Shown piece by piece: positions 27,388 through 37,314 of a stretch of 64,000 bases of DNA. Source of the DNA: Bosea sp. NBC_00550 (GTDB lineage: Bacteria; Pseudomonadota; Alphaproteobacteria; Rhizobiales; Beijerinckiaceae); the NCBI RefSeq assembly GCF_026020075.1, contig NZ_CP102772.1, forward strand, positions 3,136,501-3,200,500. The letters are read 5' to 3'. Each line of letters starts with the position of its first letter. Position 1 is the stretch's first letter. The position numbers were made by a program, and so were the translations under genes. Under the pieces are notes generated by a model. It worked only from the letters and a program-made list of their open reading frames with translations, ran no database searches and had not been told where the DNA came from.

Positions 27388-28164
27388 ATGCGCGTGCGCG
27401 ACTTCTCGCGGCCGACGACTCTCAATCCGGACCGCCTCTTCGGCCAGGTCGCACAGAAGCTCGCGGTCGCGATCATCACCGGCCGCGTGAAGGCGGGCGA
27501 GGTCCTGCCCAACGAGGACGATCTGCGCTCGGACATCTCGGTTTCGCGCACCGCCTACCGCGAGGCGGTCAAGGTCCTGACGGCCAAGGGGCTGGTGGAG
27601 GCCCGCCCGAAGAGCGGCACCCGCGCCGCGTCGCGCGAACGCTGGAATCTGCTCGATCCGGACGTCCTCTCCTGGCATTTCGAGGCCGACCCGAACGAGC
27701 GATTCATTCGCGATCTCTTCGAGTTGCGCCGCTTCGTCGAGCCCAGCGCGGCCCGGCTCGCCGCCCAGCGCCGGACCTCCGCCGACATCGCCCGGATCGA
27801 GGCGGCCTATCGCGGCATGGTCGACAATCCGCCCTATGCCGAAGCGACGATCCGCGCCGATCTTGCTTTCCATGAAGCGATCTTCTCCGCGGCGCAGAAT
27901 GCGGCGCTGCAATGCCTCGCCAGCGCCGTCATCGCCACGCTGCAATGGTCGCTGCTGCTCAAGACCGGCGACGAGGTCGCCTATGTCGAGTCCCTGCCCG
28001 ATCACGAGCATGTGCTGCTCGCCATCATCGACCGCGACGGCGATCTGGCCTCGGCCCGCATGGCCGGGCTGGTGATCGATAGCCTGAACACGACCCTGGC
28101 CTCCATCGGCACGCACAACGCCACGGAGACCGGAAAAATCATGCGAATAAAGCATACTAAATAA
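27388..28164 (+). CDS. FadR-subfamily GntR transcriptional regulator
   Basis: The winged helix-turn-helix occupies about residues 15-80 (KLAVAIITGRVKAGEVLPNE, then SVSRTAYREAVKVLTAKGL). A C-terminal all-helical FCD ligand domain follows (FIRDLFELRRFVEPSAARLA, ADLAFHEAIFSAAQNAAL), whose His and Asp residues usually hold a metal and an organic acid. GGAGGGG precedes the ATG. It diverges from the importer operon and precedes a 2-hydroxyacid dehydrogenase gene, so it likely controls uptake and breakdown of a sugar acid. Confidence 0.9.
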   Translation: MRVRDFSRPTTLNPDRLFGQVAQKLAVAIITGRVKAGEVLPNEDDLRSDISVSRTAYREAVKVLTAKGLVEARPKSGTRAASRERWNLLDPDVLSWHFEADPNERFIRDLFELRRFVEPSAARLAAQRRTSADIARIEAAYRGMVDNPPYAEATIRADLAFHEAIFSAAQNAALQCLASAVIATLQWSLLLKTGDEVAYVESLPDHEHVLLAIIDRDGDLASARMAGLVIDSLNTTLASIGTHNATETGKIMRIKHTK

Positions 28165-28309
28165 GCGCCCGGCGCTCTGCTGCGGGGCGTCTTCGGGTAT
28201 CGCTTATGCGAGGGCACGGCTAGATTGGCCTGCCAAGCTGCGTAGTTTCATTTTAATCGATTCATAAGCCACGAATCAACGTTCCTCCCAGACTGATGGA
28301 CAGCGCGAG

Positions 28310-29284
28310 ATGACAGCCTCCGACAAGCCCGAGATCATCCAGACCGGCCCGCTGATGGCCTATGCCGCCGATCAGCTGAAAAGCCGCTTCGTCGTGCATG
28401 AACTCTGGAATGCGCCGGACCACGCCGCCCTGCTGCGGCAGGTCTCGGGCCGCGTGCGCGGCGTCGCGGCCGGCGGCGGGCACAACCGGGTCGATGTCGC
28501 ACTCTTCGACGCGCTTCCCAAGCTCGAGATCGCATCCAGCTTCGGCGTCGGCTACGATCACGTCGACGCGGCCGAAGCCGGCCGGCGTGGCGTTGTCGTG
28601 ACGAACACGCCCGACGTGCTGACCGACGAGGTCGCCGATCTCGCGATCGGCCTCCTGCTCGCCACCGTCCGCCAGTTGCCGCAGGTCGACCGCTACCTGC
28701 GCGAGGGCAAGTGGCTGAAGGCCAACTATCCGCTGACGACCTCGCTGCGGAAGCGTTCGGTCGGCATCGTCGGCCTCGGCCGCATCGGCAAGGCCGTCGC
28801 GCATCGTCTCGAAGCCTTCGGGCTCTCGGTCGCCTATCACGGCCGCTCGCGCCAGGAGGACGTGGCCTATCGCTATTATCCGTCGCTCGTCGAGATGGCC
28901 GCGGATGTCGACACGTTGATCTCGGTCGCGCCGGGTGGGGCCTCGACGCACCACATCATCAACGCCGAGGTACTGAAGGCGCTCGGACCGAACGGTATCG
29001 TCGTCAATGTCGGCCGCGGCACCGTGATCGACGAGCAGGCGCTGATCAAGGCGCTGCAGGACAAGACTATCCTCTCCGCCGGCCTCGACGTCTTCGAGGA
29101 CGAGCCGCGCGTGCCGGCCGAGCTGATCGCGATCGAGCATGCCGTGCTGCTGCCCCATGTCGGCTCGGCCTCGGTCCACACCCGCGAGGCGATGGGCCAG
29201 CTTCTGGTCGACAATCTGGTTTCATGGTTCGATGGCAAGGGCCCGCTGACGCCCGTGCCGGAGACCCCATGGAAAAAGGCCTGA
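28310..29284 (+). CDS. D-isomer-specific 2-hydroxyacid dehydrogenase
   Basis: A 324-residue NAD(P)-linked reductase. The Rossmann motif is VGIVGLGRIGKAVAHRL. The catalytic residues appear in order: Arg in VSVAPGG-like context followed by VNVGRGTVID, Glu in GLDVFEDEP, and His in LLPHVGSAS. Family members reduce glyoxylate, hydroxypyruvate or 2-ketogluconate. The GntR gene upstream is on the same strand, so it may take part in sugar-acid breakdown. The exact substrate is not determinable. Confidence 0.9.
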   Translation: MTASDKPEIIQTGPLMAYAADQLKSRFVVHELWNAPDHAALLRQVSGRVRGVAAGGGHNRVDVALFDALPKLEIASSFGVGYDHVDAAEAGRRGVVVTNTPDVLTDEVADLAIGLLLATVRQLPQVDRYLREGKWLKANYPLTTSLRKRSVGIVGLGRIGKAVAHRLEAFGLSVAYHGRSRQEDVAYRYYPSLVEMAADVDTLISVAPGGASTHHIINAEVLKALGPNGIVVNVGRGTVIDEQALIKALQDKTILSAGLDVFEDEPRVPAELIAIEHAVLLPHVGSASVHTREAMGQLLVDNLVSWFDGKGPLTPVPETPWKKA

Positions 29285-30072
29285 TTCGCCGGCTGCTGCC
29301 GCTCATCCTCCTCGGCGCCGGCAGCCTGCCGGCCATCGCCCAGACGGCGCCGCTTCCACGCGGCGCCGACAAGGCCCCGGAGGCGATCCGCCGCTGGCTC
29401 GGCGCCTGGGATCTCGAAATGGAGGGTGCGACGCGCAGTTGCACCGTCACTCTCGGGGCGGAAACCACCGGCAATGTACGCCAGCTCCGCTTCCCCGCTA
29501 CCTGCCGGCGCGCTTTGCCGATCCTCGACACGGCTGCGGCGTGGACGCTGGCCGCGAACGGGCAACCACTGCTGCTTGACGCCGGCGGCAAGGAAGTGAT
29601 CGGCTTTCAGAAAGGCTCTCCCGAAGCCGGCAGCGACGGCAAGGGGCGCGATGGAAAAGCCTATCGGCTGCTCTCGAAGGATCATCCGCGCGCCGCAGCG
29701 CCCCGGCCTTCGAACTCCGCAGCCGCCGCGGCGACGGCCGCCCAGCGTCCAACGATCGTCGACCCGGCGAAAGCGCCGGCGGCCGAGGCATTGCCCGGGC
29801 GCTATTCGGTGATGCGCCAGCAGAATCGCGAAGCCTGCCGCCTCGTCCTTTCCCCGCCATCGGCGAACGGGAGCGCGACGGCCGCCTTCGAGGGTTCCTG
29901 CCAGGATACCGGGCTCACGATCTTCGACCCTGCCGGCTGGCGCTATGCCGGCGGCAGGCTCACGCTGGTGGCGCGCCGCGGCCACGGCACCGATCTGGTC
30001 TTCGAGAACGGCCAGTGGCGCAAGGACCCTGCGGTCGGCGCGCCCCTGCTGATGCGCAAACTCAATCCGTAG
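29269..30072 (+). CDS. Exported protein with two AprI/Inh-like protease-inhibitor domains
   Basis: A signal peptide (LIRRLLPLILLGAGSLPAIAQ) is followed by two copies of an eight-stranded Inh-type fold. The first (residues 40-120) has LGAWDLEMEGATRSCTV and CRRALPILDTAAAWTL. The second (about 180-265) has LPGRYSVMRQQNREACRLVL and TIFDPAGWRYAGG. Each copy holds a Cys pair. An Ala/Pro-rich linker joins them. Inh proteins inhibit secreted metalloproteases of the serralysin type; Brucella Omp19 is a related example. The gene overlaps the dehydrogenase gene by 16 bases, an unexpected pairing. Confidence 0.8.
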   Translation: MEKGLIRRLLPLILLGAGSLPAIAQTAPLPRGADKAPEAIRRWLGAWDLEMEGATRSCTVTLGAETTGNVRQLRFPATCRRALPILDTAAAWTLAANGQPLLLDAGGKEVIGFQKGSPEAGSDGKGRDGKAYRLLSKDHPRAAAPRPSNSAAAAATAAQRPTIVDPAKAPAAEALPGRYSVMRQQNREACRLVLSPPSANGSATAAFEGSCQDTGLTIFDPAGWRYAGGRLTLVARRGHGTDLVFENGQWRKDPAVGAPLLMRKLNP

Positions 30073-30097
30073 CGCTTGCTCGTTTTGTACGGAAACA

Positions 30098-30194
30098 CCG
30101 TCATTCCGGACAAGCCGCGTTAGCGGCGCCGACCGGAATCCATCTGAGGGCTCTGCGCTCTAAGATGGATTCCGGGCCAAGCCCGGAATGACGG
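30098..30194. repeat. Dispersed palindromic repeat, type B
   Basis: Nested inverted repeats: CGTCATTCCGG at the left end pairs with CCGGAATGACG at the right end, and GGAATCCATCT pairs with AGATGGATTCC in the middle. It fills the gap between two convergent genes and may stop transcription from both sides. It resembles the REP-like elements common in this bacterial order. Confidence 0.65.
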
Positions 30195-30242
30195 CACATT
30201 TACGTCGAAAGACGGCGCGATCCAGCGCCTCCGGCCGAAGCC

Positions 30243-31379
<1,137 letters not shown>

Positions 31380-31462
31380 GGACATTCCTCCTGTTCTGTT
31401 GATGGCCCATGGTCGCGCAGAAAAGGAGAATGAGGCGTGCAAATCTGTACGCAGACTCGCAA

Positions 31463-31474
31463 ATGATGCATCAT
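31463..31474. promoter_or_regulatory. Perfect palindrome, candidate Lrp operator between hppD and lrp
   Basis: ATGATGCATCAT is its own reverse complement and is flanked by CGCAA on the left and CCGCG on the right, extending the symmetry by further matching bases. It is 32 bases before the regulator start and 84 bases before hppD, the place where an Lrp-type activator or autoregulator would bind. Confidence 0.6.
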
Positions 31475-31505
31475 CCGCGCGTAGCAGATCGAAACAGCGC
31501 ACGAT

Positions 31506-31976
31506 ATGACCACTCTCGACACACTCGACTGGCGCCTGCTCGATGCCTTGCAGCGCGACGCCTCGCTGACCAACGCCGCCCTTGCGGAGCAGATCGGGCT
31601 CTCCGCCAGCCAGGTCTCGCGCCGCCGCCAGCGCCTGGAGCAGGATGGCGTCATCCGCGGCTATCGCGCCGCGCTGGAACCCGCCGCCGTGGGCCTCGGC
31701 GTCATCGTGTTCATCCATGTCGCGCTCGATACCCATTCGCGCGACAACGCCCGGCGCTTCCGCGATCTCGTCCGGCTGACCCCGTCGATCCTCGAAGCCC
31801 ACGCATTGACCGGCGAGGCGGATTACCTGCTGAAGGTCGCGGTCGGCGACCTCAAGGCGCTCGCCCGGCTCGTCAACGAAATCCTGATGCCGCATGAAAG
31901 CGTGGCGCGCGTTCGCTCCGAGATCGCGCTCGAGACGCTGAAGGAGCCGGGGCTACTGCCGCTGCCCATGACATAG
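31506..31976 (+). CDS. Lrp/AsnC-family regulator next to hppD
   Basis: A 156-residue protein with the N-terminal helix-turn-helix (DWRLLDALQRDASLTNAALA, then LSASQVSRRRQRLEQDGVI) and the C-terminal RAM ligand domain (EAHALTGEADYLLKVAV). Lrp proteins sense amino acids or related acids. Its divergent position against the dioxygenase gene suggests control of tyrosine catabolism by tyrosine, phenylalanine or hydroxyphenylpyruvate. Confidence 0.93.
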   Translation: MTTLDTLDWRLLDALQRDASLTNAALAEQIGLSASQVSRRRQRLEQDGVIRGYRAALEPAAVGLGVIVFIHVALDTHSRDNARRFRDLVRLTPSILEAHALTGEADYLLKVAVGDLKALARLVNEILMPHESVARVRSEIALETLKEPGLLPLPMT

Positions 31977-32075
31977 CGCAAAGCCCATGCAGACTGCGCC
32001 ATTGTCATGCCGCTTTCATAATGCTGATCGATCCCGACCGCTCCATATTGCACTGCGCCACGACAGGAGACTCCC

Positions 32076-32960
32076 ATGTTCAATGCCAAATCGCTGCTCG
32101 ACGCCCTGATCAGCGCCGGCAGCCAGGCAGGTGCGCAGGCGGGGCAGCAGGGTGGCCTTGGCGGGATGCTGGGCGGTCTGGCGGAGCAGGTGCAGCGTTC
32201 GGGCGGTCTCGGCGGTCTTGCCGGCCAGATCATGACCCAGGCTACGCAGGGCGTCGGCGACGCCGCGCGCCAGACCGGCGTGCAGCAGGGCGCCAACGAC
32301 GCCCTCGGCAAGGTCACGGGCGGCCGGACGCCCGACCAGCTCATCGAGCAGGCGAAGGGCCTGTTCAGCAGCAACCCTGCGCTGGCGACGGCCGTGCTCG
32401 GCGGCCTCGGCGCGCTGGTGTTCGGCACCAGCACCGGGCGCTCCGTGGCAGGTCCGGCCGCAAAGCTCGGCGGTCTCGCGCTGATCGGCGGCCTCGCCTA
32501 CAAGGCCTACCAGAACTACCAGGCCGGAAAGCCGCTGCTCGACAGCCGCCAGCAGGAGGTTCTGCCAGCCCCCGCCGGCACCGGCTTCGAGCCGCAGGCG
32601 GCGAGCGAAGCCACCGCCCTCGTCTTCATCCGCGCCATGATCGCCGCGGCTGCCGCCGATGGGCATATCGACACGGAAGAGCGCAGCACCATTCTCGGTG
32701 GGCTCAAGGAAGCCGGCCTCGACCAGGAGGCTCATGACTGGCTGGCCAAGGAAATGGCGAATCCTGCATCGATCGATGCCCTCGTCGAGGCCGCCGAAAG
32801 CCCGGAACTCGCTGCGCAGATCTATACGGCCGCGCGCATCGCCATCAACCCTGAAACCGCCCCCGAGAAGGACTTCCTGGCCGGTCTGGCCGGCTCTCTC
32901 GGGCTCGACGCAGAGCTGGTCGCCAATATCGACGCCGCCGCCAGCGCCGCGAAGGTCTGA
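32076..32960 (+). CDS. DUF533/TerB-like tellurite-resistance family protein
   Basis: The 294-residue protein has a Gly/Gln-rich N-terminus (QAGAQAGQQGGLGGMLGG), a hydrophobic stretch at about residues 105-150 (LATAVLGGLGALVFGTSTG, AKLGGLALIGGLAYKA) and a C-terminal TerB-like helical domain (IRAMIAAAAADGHIDTEERS). It matches YebE/DUF533 proteins, which are inner-membrane proteins linked to envelope stress in enterobacteria, with no defined reaction. It stands alone. Confidence 0.85.
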   Translation: MFNAKSLLDALISAGSQAGAQAGQQGGLGGMLGGLAEQVQRSGGLGGLAGQIMTQATQGVGDAARQTGVQQGANDALGKVTGGRTPDQLIEQAKGLFSSNPALATAVLGGLGALVFGTSTGRSVAGPAAKLGGLALIGGLAYKAYQNYQAGKPLLDSRQQEVLPAPAGTGFEPQAASEATALVFIRAMIAAAAADGHIDTEERSTILGGLKEAGLDQEAHDWLAKEMANPASIDALVEAAESPELAAQIYTAARIAINPETAPEKDFLAGLAGSLGLDAELVANIDAAASAAKV

Positions 32961-33177
32961 ACACGCCGCTTCAGGCAACGCCCGCCGGAAGCGATGCAGC
33001 CGGGGTTCGCCGCCTGCGGAAGCGGGCTGTTAAGCATGGATTTGAAATCAGTGCTCGTTTTTGACGCCATATGCACCCCCGTTTAGGAGTTTGGCGCCGA
33101 TAACGCCCGCGCCGGGGTAACCGGCCGCCGGGCCTGCCATGCGCGCCGGCGCATGCGCAGGAGCGACGGGCCGGGCT

Positions 33178-34068
33178 ATGTCTTTGACCGCAATGATCTG
33201 GGCGATGCGGCCGCTTCACTGGCTGAAGAACGGCCTGGTCTTCATTCCGATCCTGCTGAACCATGACGTTTTCGACATCGAGGCGCTCTGGCATGGCCTG
33301 ATCGCCTTCGTCGCCTTCAGCCTGATCGCCTCGGCGATCTATCTCCTGAACGACATCATGGATGTCGAGGCCGATCGACACCATCCGACGAAGTGCAAGC
33401 GGCCGCTCGCAGCCGGCGAGATCACGCAGACGCAGGCTTACGCTGCCGTCCCCGTGCTGCTCGTCGCGGCCTTCTCTACGGTCATGTTCGTACCGCAGCC
33501 GAAAATCTTCGCGCTTTCGCTGCTGGCCTATCTCTTCCTGGCGCTCGCCTATCTGCTGTTCCTGAAACGCAAGCTCCTGGTCGACGTGCTTGGGCTCGCC
33601 GCCATGCATACGCTGCGCATCCTCGCCGGCAATGCCGCCGCGGCCATCCCCGTCTCGTCCTGGCTGCTTGCCTTCTCGATGTTCCTGTTCCTCAGCCTCG
33701 CTCTGGTGAAGCGCTATGCCGAGCTGAGGATCACCCAGGATCAGTCCGGGCTGAAGAAGGCCGGGCGCGGCTATCATGCCGAGGACATCGAGGCCCTCTC
33801 CCAGCTCGGCATGGCGTCGGGCTGCACCTGCGCACTGATCATGGCGCTCTATGTCGACAGTGCCAATGTGAAGCAGCTCTACCGGCACCCCGAGCTGATC
33901 TGGCTGGTCTGCCCGATCATCCTCTACCAGATGGCGCGGATCTGGTTCCTGGCACGTCGCGGCCACATGCCGGACGACCCGCTCGTCTTCATGATCCGCG
34001 ACTGGCGCAGTCAGGTCATGGGCTTGCTGGTGGTCGCGATCATGATCGCGGCGACACTCCTGCCGTGA
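33178..34068 (+). CDS. UbiA-family polyprenyl-phosphate phosphoribosyltransferase-like protein
   Basis: An inner-membrane enzyme of 296 residues with about eight to nine helices. The Asp-rich motif NDIMDVEADRHHPTKCKRP matches the DPPR synthase branch of UbiA (as in mycobacterial Rv3806c), which transfers phosphoribose from PRPP to decaprenyl phosphate, rather than quinone enzymes. The beginning WAMRPLHWLKNGLVF also fits. ATG at 33178 is preferred to 33139. The next gene, a DprE1-like oxidase, overlaps by four bases, which strongly supports a lipid-linked ribose or arabinose pathway. Confidence 0.88.
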   Translation: MSLTAMIWAMRPLHWLKNGLVFIPILLNHDVFDIEALWHGLIAFVAFSLIASAIYLLNDIMDVEADRHHPTKCKRPLAAGEITQTQAYAAVPVLLVAAFSTVMFVPQPKIFALSLLAYLFLALAYLLFLKRKLLVDVLGLAAMHTLRILAGNAAAAIPVSSWLLAFSMFLFLSLALVKRYAELRITQDQSGLKKAGRGYHAEDIEALSQLGMASGCTCALIMALYVDSANVKQLYRHPELIWLVCPIILYQMARIWFLARRGHMPDDPLVFMIRDWRSQVMGLLVVAIMIAATLLP

Positions 34069-35378
34069 CAGATCCCCTCGCCGACTACCGCTCCTGGGGC
34101 GGGCTCGCGGCCCGCGACAGCGAGATCGTCGATGCGCGGGATTGGCTCGATGCCCCTGGCCGTTATCGGCAGCCTGCGCTCGCCTACGGCAATGGCCGCT
34201 CCTACGGCGATTCCTGCCTGAACGAGGGCGGCGCGCTGATCGACACGCGCGGAATGGACGAAATCCTGTTCTTCGATCGCGAGACCGGCCTGCTGACCTG
34301 CGGGGCCGGCCTGCTGCTCGACCGCCTGCTCGAACTCACCGTGCCGGCCGGCTGGTTTCCGCCGGTCACGCCCGGCACCAGCTTCGTCACCATCGGCGGC
34401 GCGCTCGCCAACGATGTCCATGGCAAGAACCATCACGGAGCCGGCACCTTCGGCCGCCACGTCCGCGCCCTGGAGCTGGTGCGCTCCGATGGCCAGCGCC
34501 TGATCTGTGCACCGGATCTGAACCCGGCGCTTTTCGCCGCGACGGTCGGCGGCCTCGGCCTCACCGGGCTGGTGACGCAGGTGACCGTGCAGCTGATGCC
34601 GATCGCCTCGGCCGAGATGGAGCAGGAGGTGCTGCATTTCGACGGGCTCGCCCGCTTCTTCGAGATCTCCGCCGAATCCGACGCAACCCATGACTACACC
34701 GTCGCCTGGATCGACTCTCTGGCCAGCGGCCCCAATTTCGGGCGGGGCGTCTTCTTCCGTGCCAACCACGCACCGTCCACGGGCGAAGCGGCGCCCCGCA
34801 GCGCGCGCGGCCTGTCTTTTCCGCTGAAGCCTCCGGTTCCCCTCATCAACCGGATGACGCTTCACGCCTTCAACTGGCTCTATCGGAACGCCCAGCCCCG
34901 CGACGGCTCGATCCGGCGCGTGCCGTATCGCCCCTTCTTCTATCCGCTCGACCGGGTCCGCGACTGGAACCGCGCCTACGGCCCGCAAGGCCTGCGGCAA
35001 TTCCAGTGCGTGATCCCGATGGCCCATGCCCATGAGGCCGTCGCGGCGATGCTGCACCGGACATTGGCCGCCGGCGAGTCCTCATTCCTCACGGTGCTGA
35101 AGCTCTTCGGCGACAAGCCCTCTCCCGGCCTGATGTCCTTCCCGATGCCAGGGGCGACACTGACGCTCGACTTTCCCAATCGCGGGGAAAGAACGGCGAG
35201 GCTGCTGACCGAACTGGACGGTATCGCCATCGCCGCCCGCGGCAGGATCAGCCCCTACAAGGATGCACGCATGCCGGCGGCGACTTTCGAGGCCTCCTTC
35301 CCCCGCTGGCGCGACTTCGCTGTTCATGTCGACCCGGGGTTCTCCTCGGATTTCTGGCGGCGCGTCAGCGCCGGCTGA
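34065..35378 (+). CDS. DprE1-like FAD-dependent decaprenylphosphoryl-ribose 2-oxidase
   Basis: A 437-residue VAO-type flavoprotein starting at GTG inside the stop of the UbiA gene (GTGA). FAD-binding motifs are YGNGRSYGDSCLNEGG and VTIGGALANDVHGKNHHGAG with FGRHVRALELV, followed by GGLGLTGLVTQ; all match DprE1. The C-terminal part has RISPYKDARM, like the active-site lysine region of that enzyme. DprE1 oxidises the 2'-OH of decaprenyl-phosphoryl-ribose, and a second reductase, DprE2, completes epimerisation to arabinose. No DprE2 gene is adjacent; the SDR at 37311 is of another type. Confidence 0.87.
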   Translation: MTDPLADYRSWGGLAARDSEIVDARDWLDAPGRYRQPALAYGNGRSYGDSCLNEGGALIDTRGMDEILFFDRETGLLTCGAGLLLDRLLELTVPAGWFPPVTPGTSFVTIGGALANDVHGKNHHGAGTFGRHVRALELVRSDGQRLICAPDLNPALFAATVGGLGLTGLVTQVTVQLMPIASAEMEQEVLHFDGLARFFEISAESDATHDYTVAWIDSLASGPNFGRGVFFRANHAPSTGEAAPRSARGLSFPLKPPVPLINRMTLHAFNWLYRNAQPRDGSIRRVPYRPFFYPLDRVRDWNRAYGPQGLRQFQCVIPMAHAHEAVAAMLHRTLAAGESSFLTVLKLFGDKPSPGLMSFPMPGATLTLDFPNRGERTARLLTELDGIAIAARGRISPYKDARMPAATFEASFPRWRDFAVHVDPGFSSDFWRRVSAG

Positions 35379-35485
35379 GGCCTCTCAAAATAATCGACAT
35401 CGGCTTTGAACCTTCCGGCCAGGCTCCGCGACCAATGAGCATGGAGGGCGAAGGTTCGCTCTCGCAACAGTCGGGAGAGACGAGC

Positions 35486-35779
35486 ATGACGACGTTCCGC
35501 AAGACCGTGACCGCCACCCTCGCGGCCGTGACCCTGGCCACCACCCTGATCGCGTCCGACGCCGAGGCGCGCCCGCGCTGGGGTTATGGCTACGGTGGCT
35601 GGGGCGTCGGAGCCGGTGTGGTCGGCGCGCTCGCCGCCGGTGCCATCATCGCCTCGGCCGCTCGCCCGGCATATGGCTACGGCTACTACGCTGCCCCCGT
35701 CCGCTCCTGCGACATGGTCGAGCGCTTCGACCGCTGGGGCAACGTCATCGGCTACCGCCGGGTCTGCGGTTACTACTGA
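35486..35779 (+). CDS. Small exported Gly/Tyr-rich protein
   Basis: A 97-residue protein: signal peptide (FRKTVTATLAAVTLATTLIA, cut near ASDAEA), a GWGVGAGVVGALAAG membrane-like or glycine-zipper segment, a Tyr/Gly-rich part (YGYGYYAAP) and a C-terminal motif with two cysteines (SCDMVERFDRWGNVIGYRRVCGYY split by the segment between them). GGGAGAG precedes the ATG at 35486. Similar short proteins are frequent in this order, with unknown role. A strong terminator follows. Confidence 0.8.
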   Translation: MTTFRKTVTATLAAVTLATTLIASDAEARPRWGYGYGGWGVGAGVVGALAAGAIIASAARPAYGYGYYAAPVRSCDMVERFDRWGNVIGYRRVCGYY

Positions 35780-35819
35780 GCTTCCCTGGACGACCCTGTT
35801 TCGAGACCCCACACTCAAA

Positions 35820-35846
35820 AGGCCGGCGCAAGCCGGCCTCTTTTTT
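35820..35846 (+). terminator. Rho-independent terminator
   Basis: AGGCCGGC and GCCGGCCT form an 8-bp stem around GCAA, followed by C and six Ts. It ends the small Gly/Tyr-rich gene and stands 20 bases before the convergent aminotransferase gene. Confidence 0.88.
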
Positions 35847-35865
35847 GTTGGCGATGCTCGCGTCG

Positions 35866-37314
35866 TCAGCCCTTGGCGGCCGCGATCTTGCGCAGATAAC
35901 CGGTGACGATTCCGGTAACGCCGCGCGACAGCACATCCTCGAACGCCGCGAGGAACTGATCGCACTGCTGGCGCGTGACGATCAGCGGCGGCTCCAGCCG
36001 GATGACATTTCGGTTGTACTCGGTGAAGGCGACGAGCACGTCGTGCTCCTTCAGGAGCAACGCGCCGACGAAGCCGCAGAGCGAGCCCTTCAACTTGTCG
36101 TCGAGCAGCGCGACCATCTGCTTCACCCCGAAAGGCATGGTCTCGCTGATGTCCTGGAACTCGATCCCGATCATCAGCCCGCGGCCGCGGATCTCCTTCA
36201 GCAGGGTCGGATACTTCGCACGAAGCCCGTTCAGTCGCTCGATCAGATAATCGCCCTGGCGCTGGGCATTTCCCATCAGGTCTTCGTCGTAGAGGACGTT
36301 GAGGGCCTCGATGGAGGAGATGCAGGCTTCGCCCATGCCGCCGAAGGTCGCCTGCGCATGGATCAGCGCGCTCTTCGGCTTGCCATAGGCCTTCATGTAG
36401 ATCTCGCGACGCGCGATCATCGCGCCCATCGCCGCCTTGGAGCCGCCGAGCGCCTTAGCGAGCGCGGTGACATCAGGCACCACGCCGTCGCGCTCGAAGG
36501 CGAAGAACTGTCCTGTGCGGCCGAGCCCGCATTGCACCTCGTCGGCAACCCAAAGCACGCCATGCTTGTCGCAGAGCGCCCGAAGCTCGCGCCAGAAACC
36601 CTCCGGCGCCTCGACGATGCCGCCGCCGCCCTGGATCGTCTCCATCACCACGATGCCGATCGAGGGGTCGCTTTCCAGCGCCTGCCGGACCGCGGCGATG
36701 TCGCCGAACGGCACCTTGACCCGGTTCTCGACCAGCTTGAATTGCGACTGGTAGAGCGTCGAATCCGTGATCGAGAGCACGCCCTTGGTCTTGCCGTGGA
36801 AGGAGTTCGCGGCGTGCAGGATCTTCGACTTGGCCGGCCCCTGGGCCTGCTCGGCGACCTTCAGCGCCGCTTCCATCGCCTCCGAGCCGGTCGAGCCGAG
36901 GAAGACCATGTCGAGATCGCCAGGCGCGATGGTGGCGAGGTTCTTCGCCAGCGCCGCGGCGTATTGCGACATGAAGGCCATGCAGATCTCATGGCGGTTC
37001 TCGTCTTGGAACTTCTGCCGGGCCGCAACGATGCGCGGATGGTTATGGCCGAAGGCGACCGAGCAGAAGCCCCCGAAGAAATCGAGGATCTTGCGGCCGT
37101 CCCTGGTGATGTAGTGCATGCCCTCGGCACGATCGACGAGGATCTTGTCGAAACCGAGCAGCTTCAGGAAGTGCAGCTGGCCGGGGTTGATATGAGCGGC
37201 GAAGAGCTCCTTCACCTGCGCCGCGTCGAGCTGCTTGGCGGCTTCGACGCTGATGAGCTGCGGCCGGGCGGCGGTCATGGGGGCATCCTCGTGCTTGAAG
37301 GCGGGCATGCTCAT
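35866..37314 (-). CDS. Class III PLP-dependent aminotransferase
   Basis: A 482-residue fold-type I enzyme. Cofactor landmarks are FLGSTGSEAMEAALK, the aspartate in WVADEVQCGLGRTG and the Schiff-base lysine in ALAKALGGSK. Relatives include ornithine, putrescine and acetylornithine aminotransferases and the hopanoid enzyme HpnO, so the substrate cannot be read from the sequence. It is translationally coupled (ATGA) to the SDR gene and is the last gene of a four-gene operon with an SMR-type flippase. A role in making an amino sugar or amino-modified lipid is therefore likely. Confidence 0.88.
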   Translation of the reverse strand: MSMPAFKHEDAPMTAARPQLISVEAAKQLDAAQVKELFAAHINPGQLHFLKLLGFDKILVDRAEGMHYITRDGRKILDFFGGFCSVAFGHNHPRIVAARQKFQDENRHEICMAFMSQYAAALAKNLATIAPGDLDMVFLGSTGSEAMEAALKVAEQAQGPAKSKILHAANSFHGKTKGVLSITDSTLYQSQFKLVENRVKVPFGDIAAVRQALESDPSIGIVVMETIQGGGGIVEAPEGFWRELRALCDKHGVLWVADEVQCGLGRTGQFFAFERDGVVPDVTALAKALGGSKAAMGAMIARREIYMKAYGKPKSALIHAQATFGGMGEACISSIEALNVLYDEDLMGNAQRQGDYLIERLNGLRAKYPTLLKEIRGRGLMIGIEFQDISETMPFGVKQMVALLDDKLKGSLCGFVGALLLKEHDVLVAFTEYNRNVIRLEPPLIVTRQQCDQFLAAFEDVLSRGVTGIVTGYLRKIAAAKG

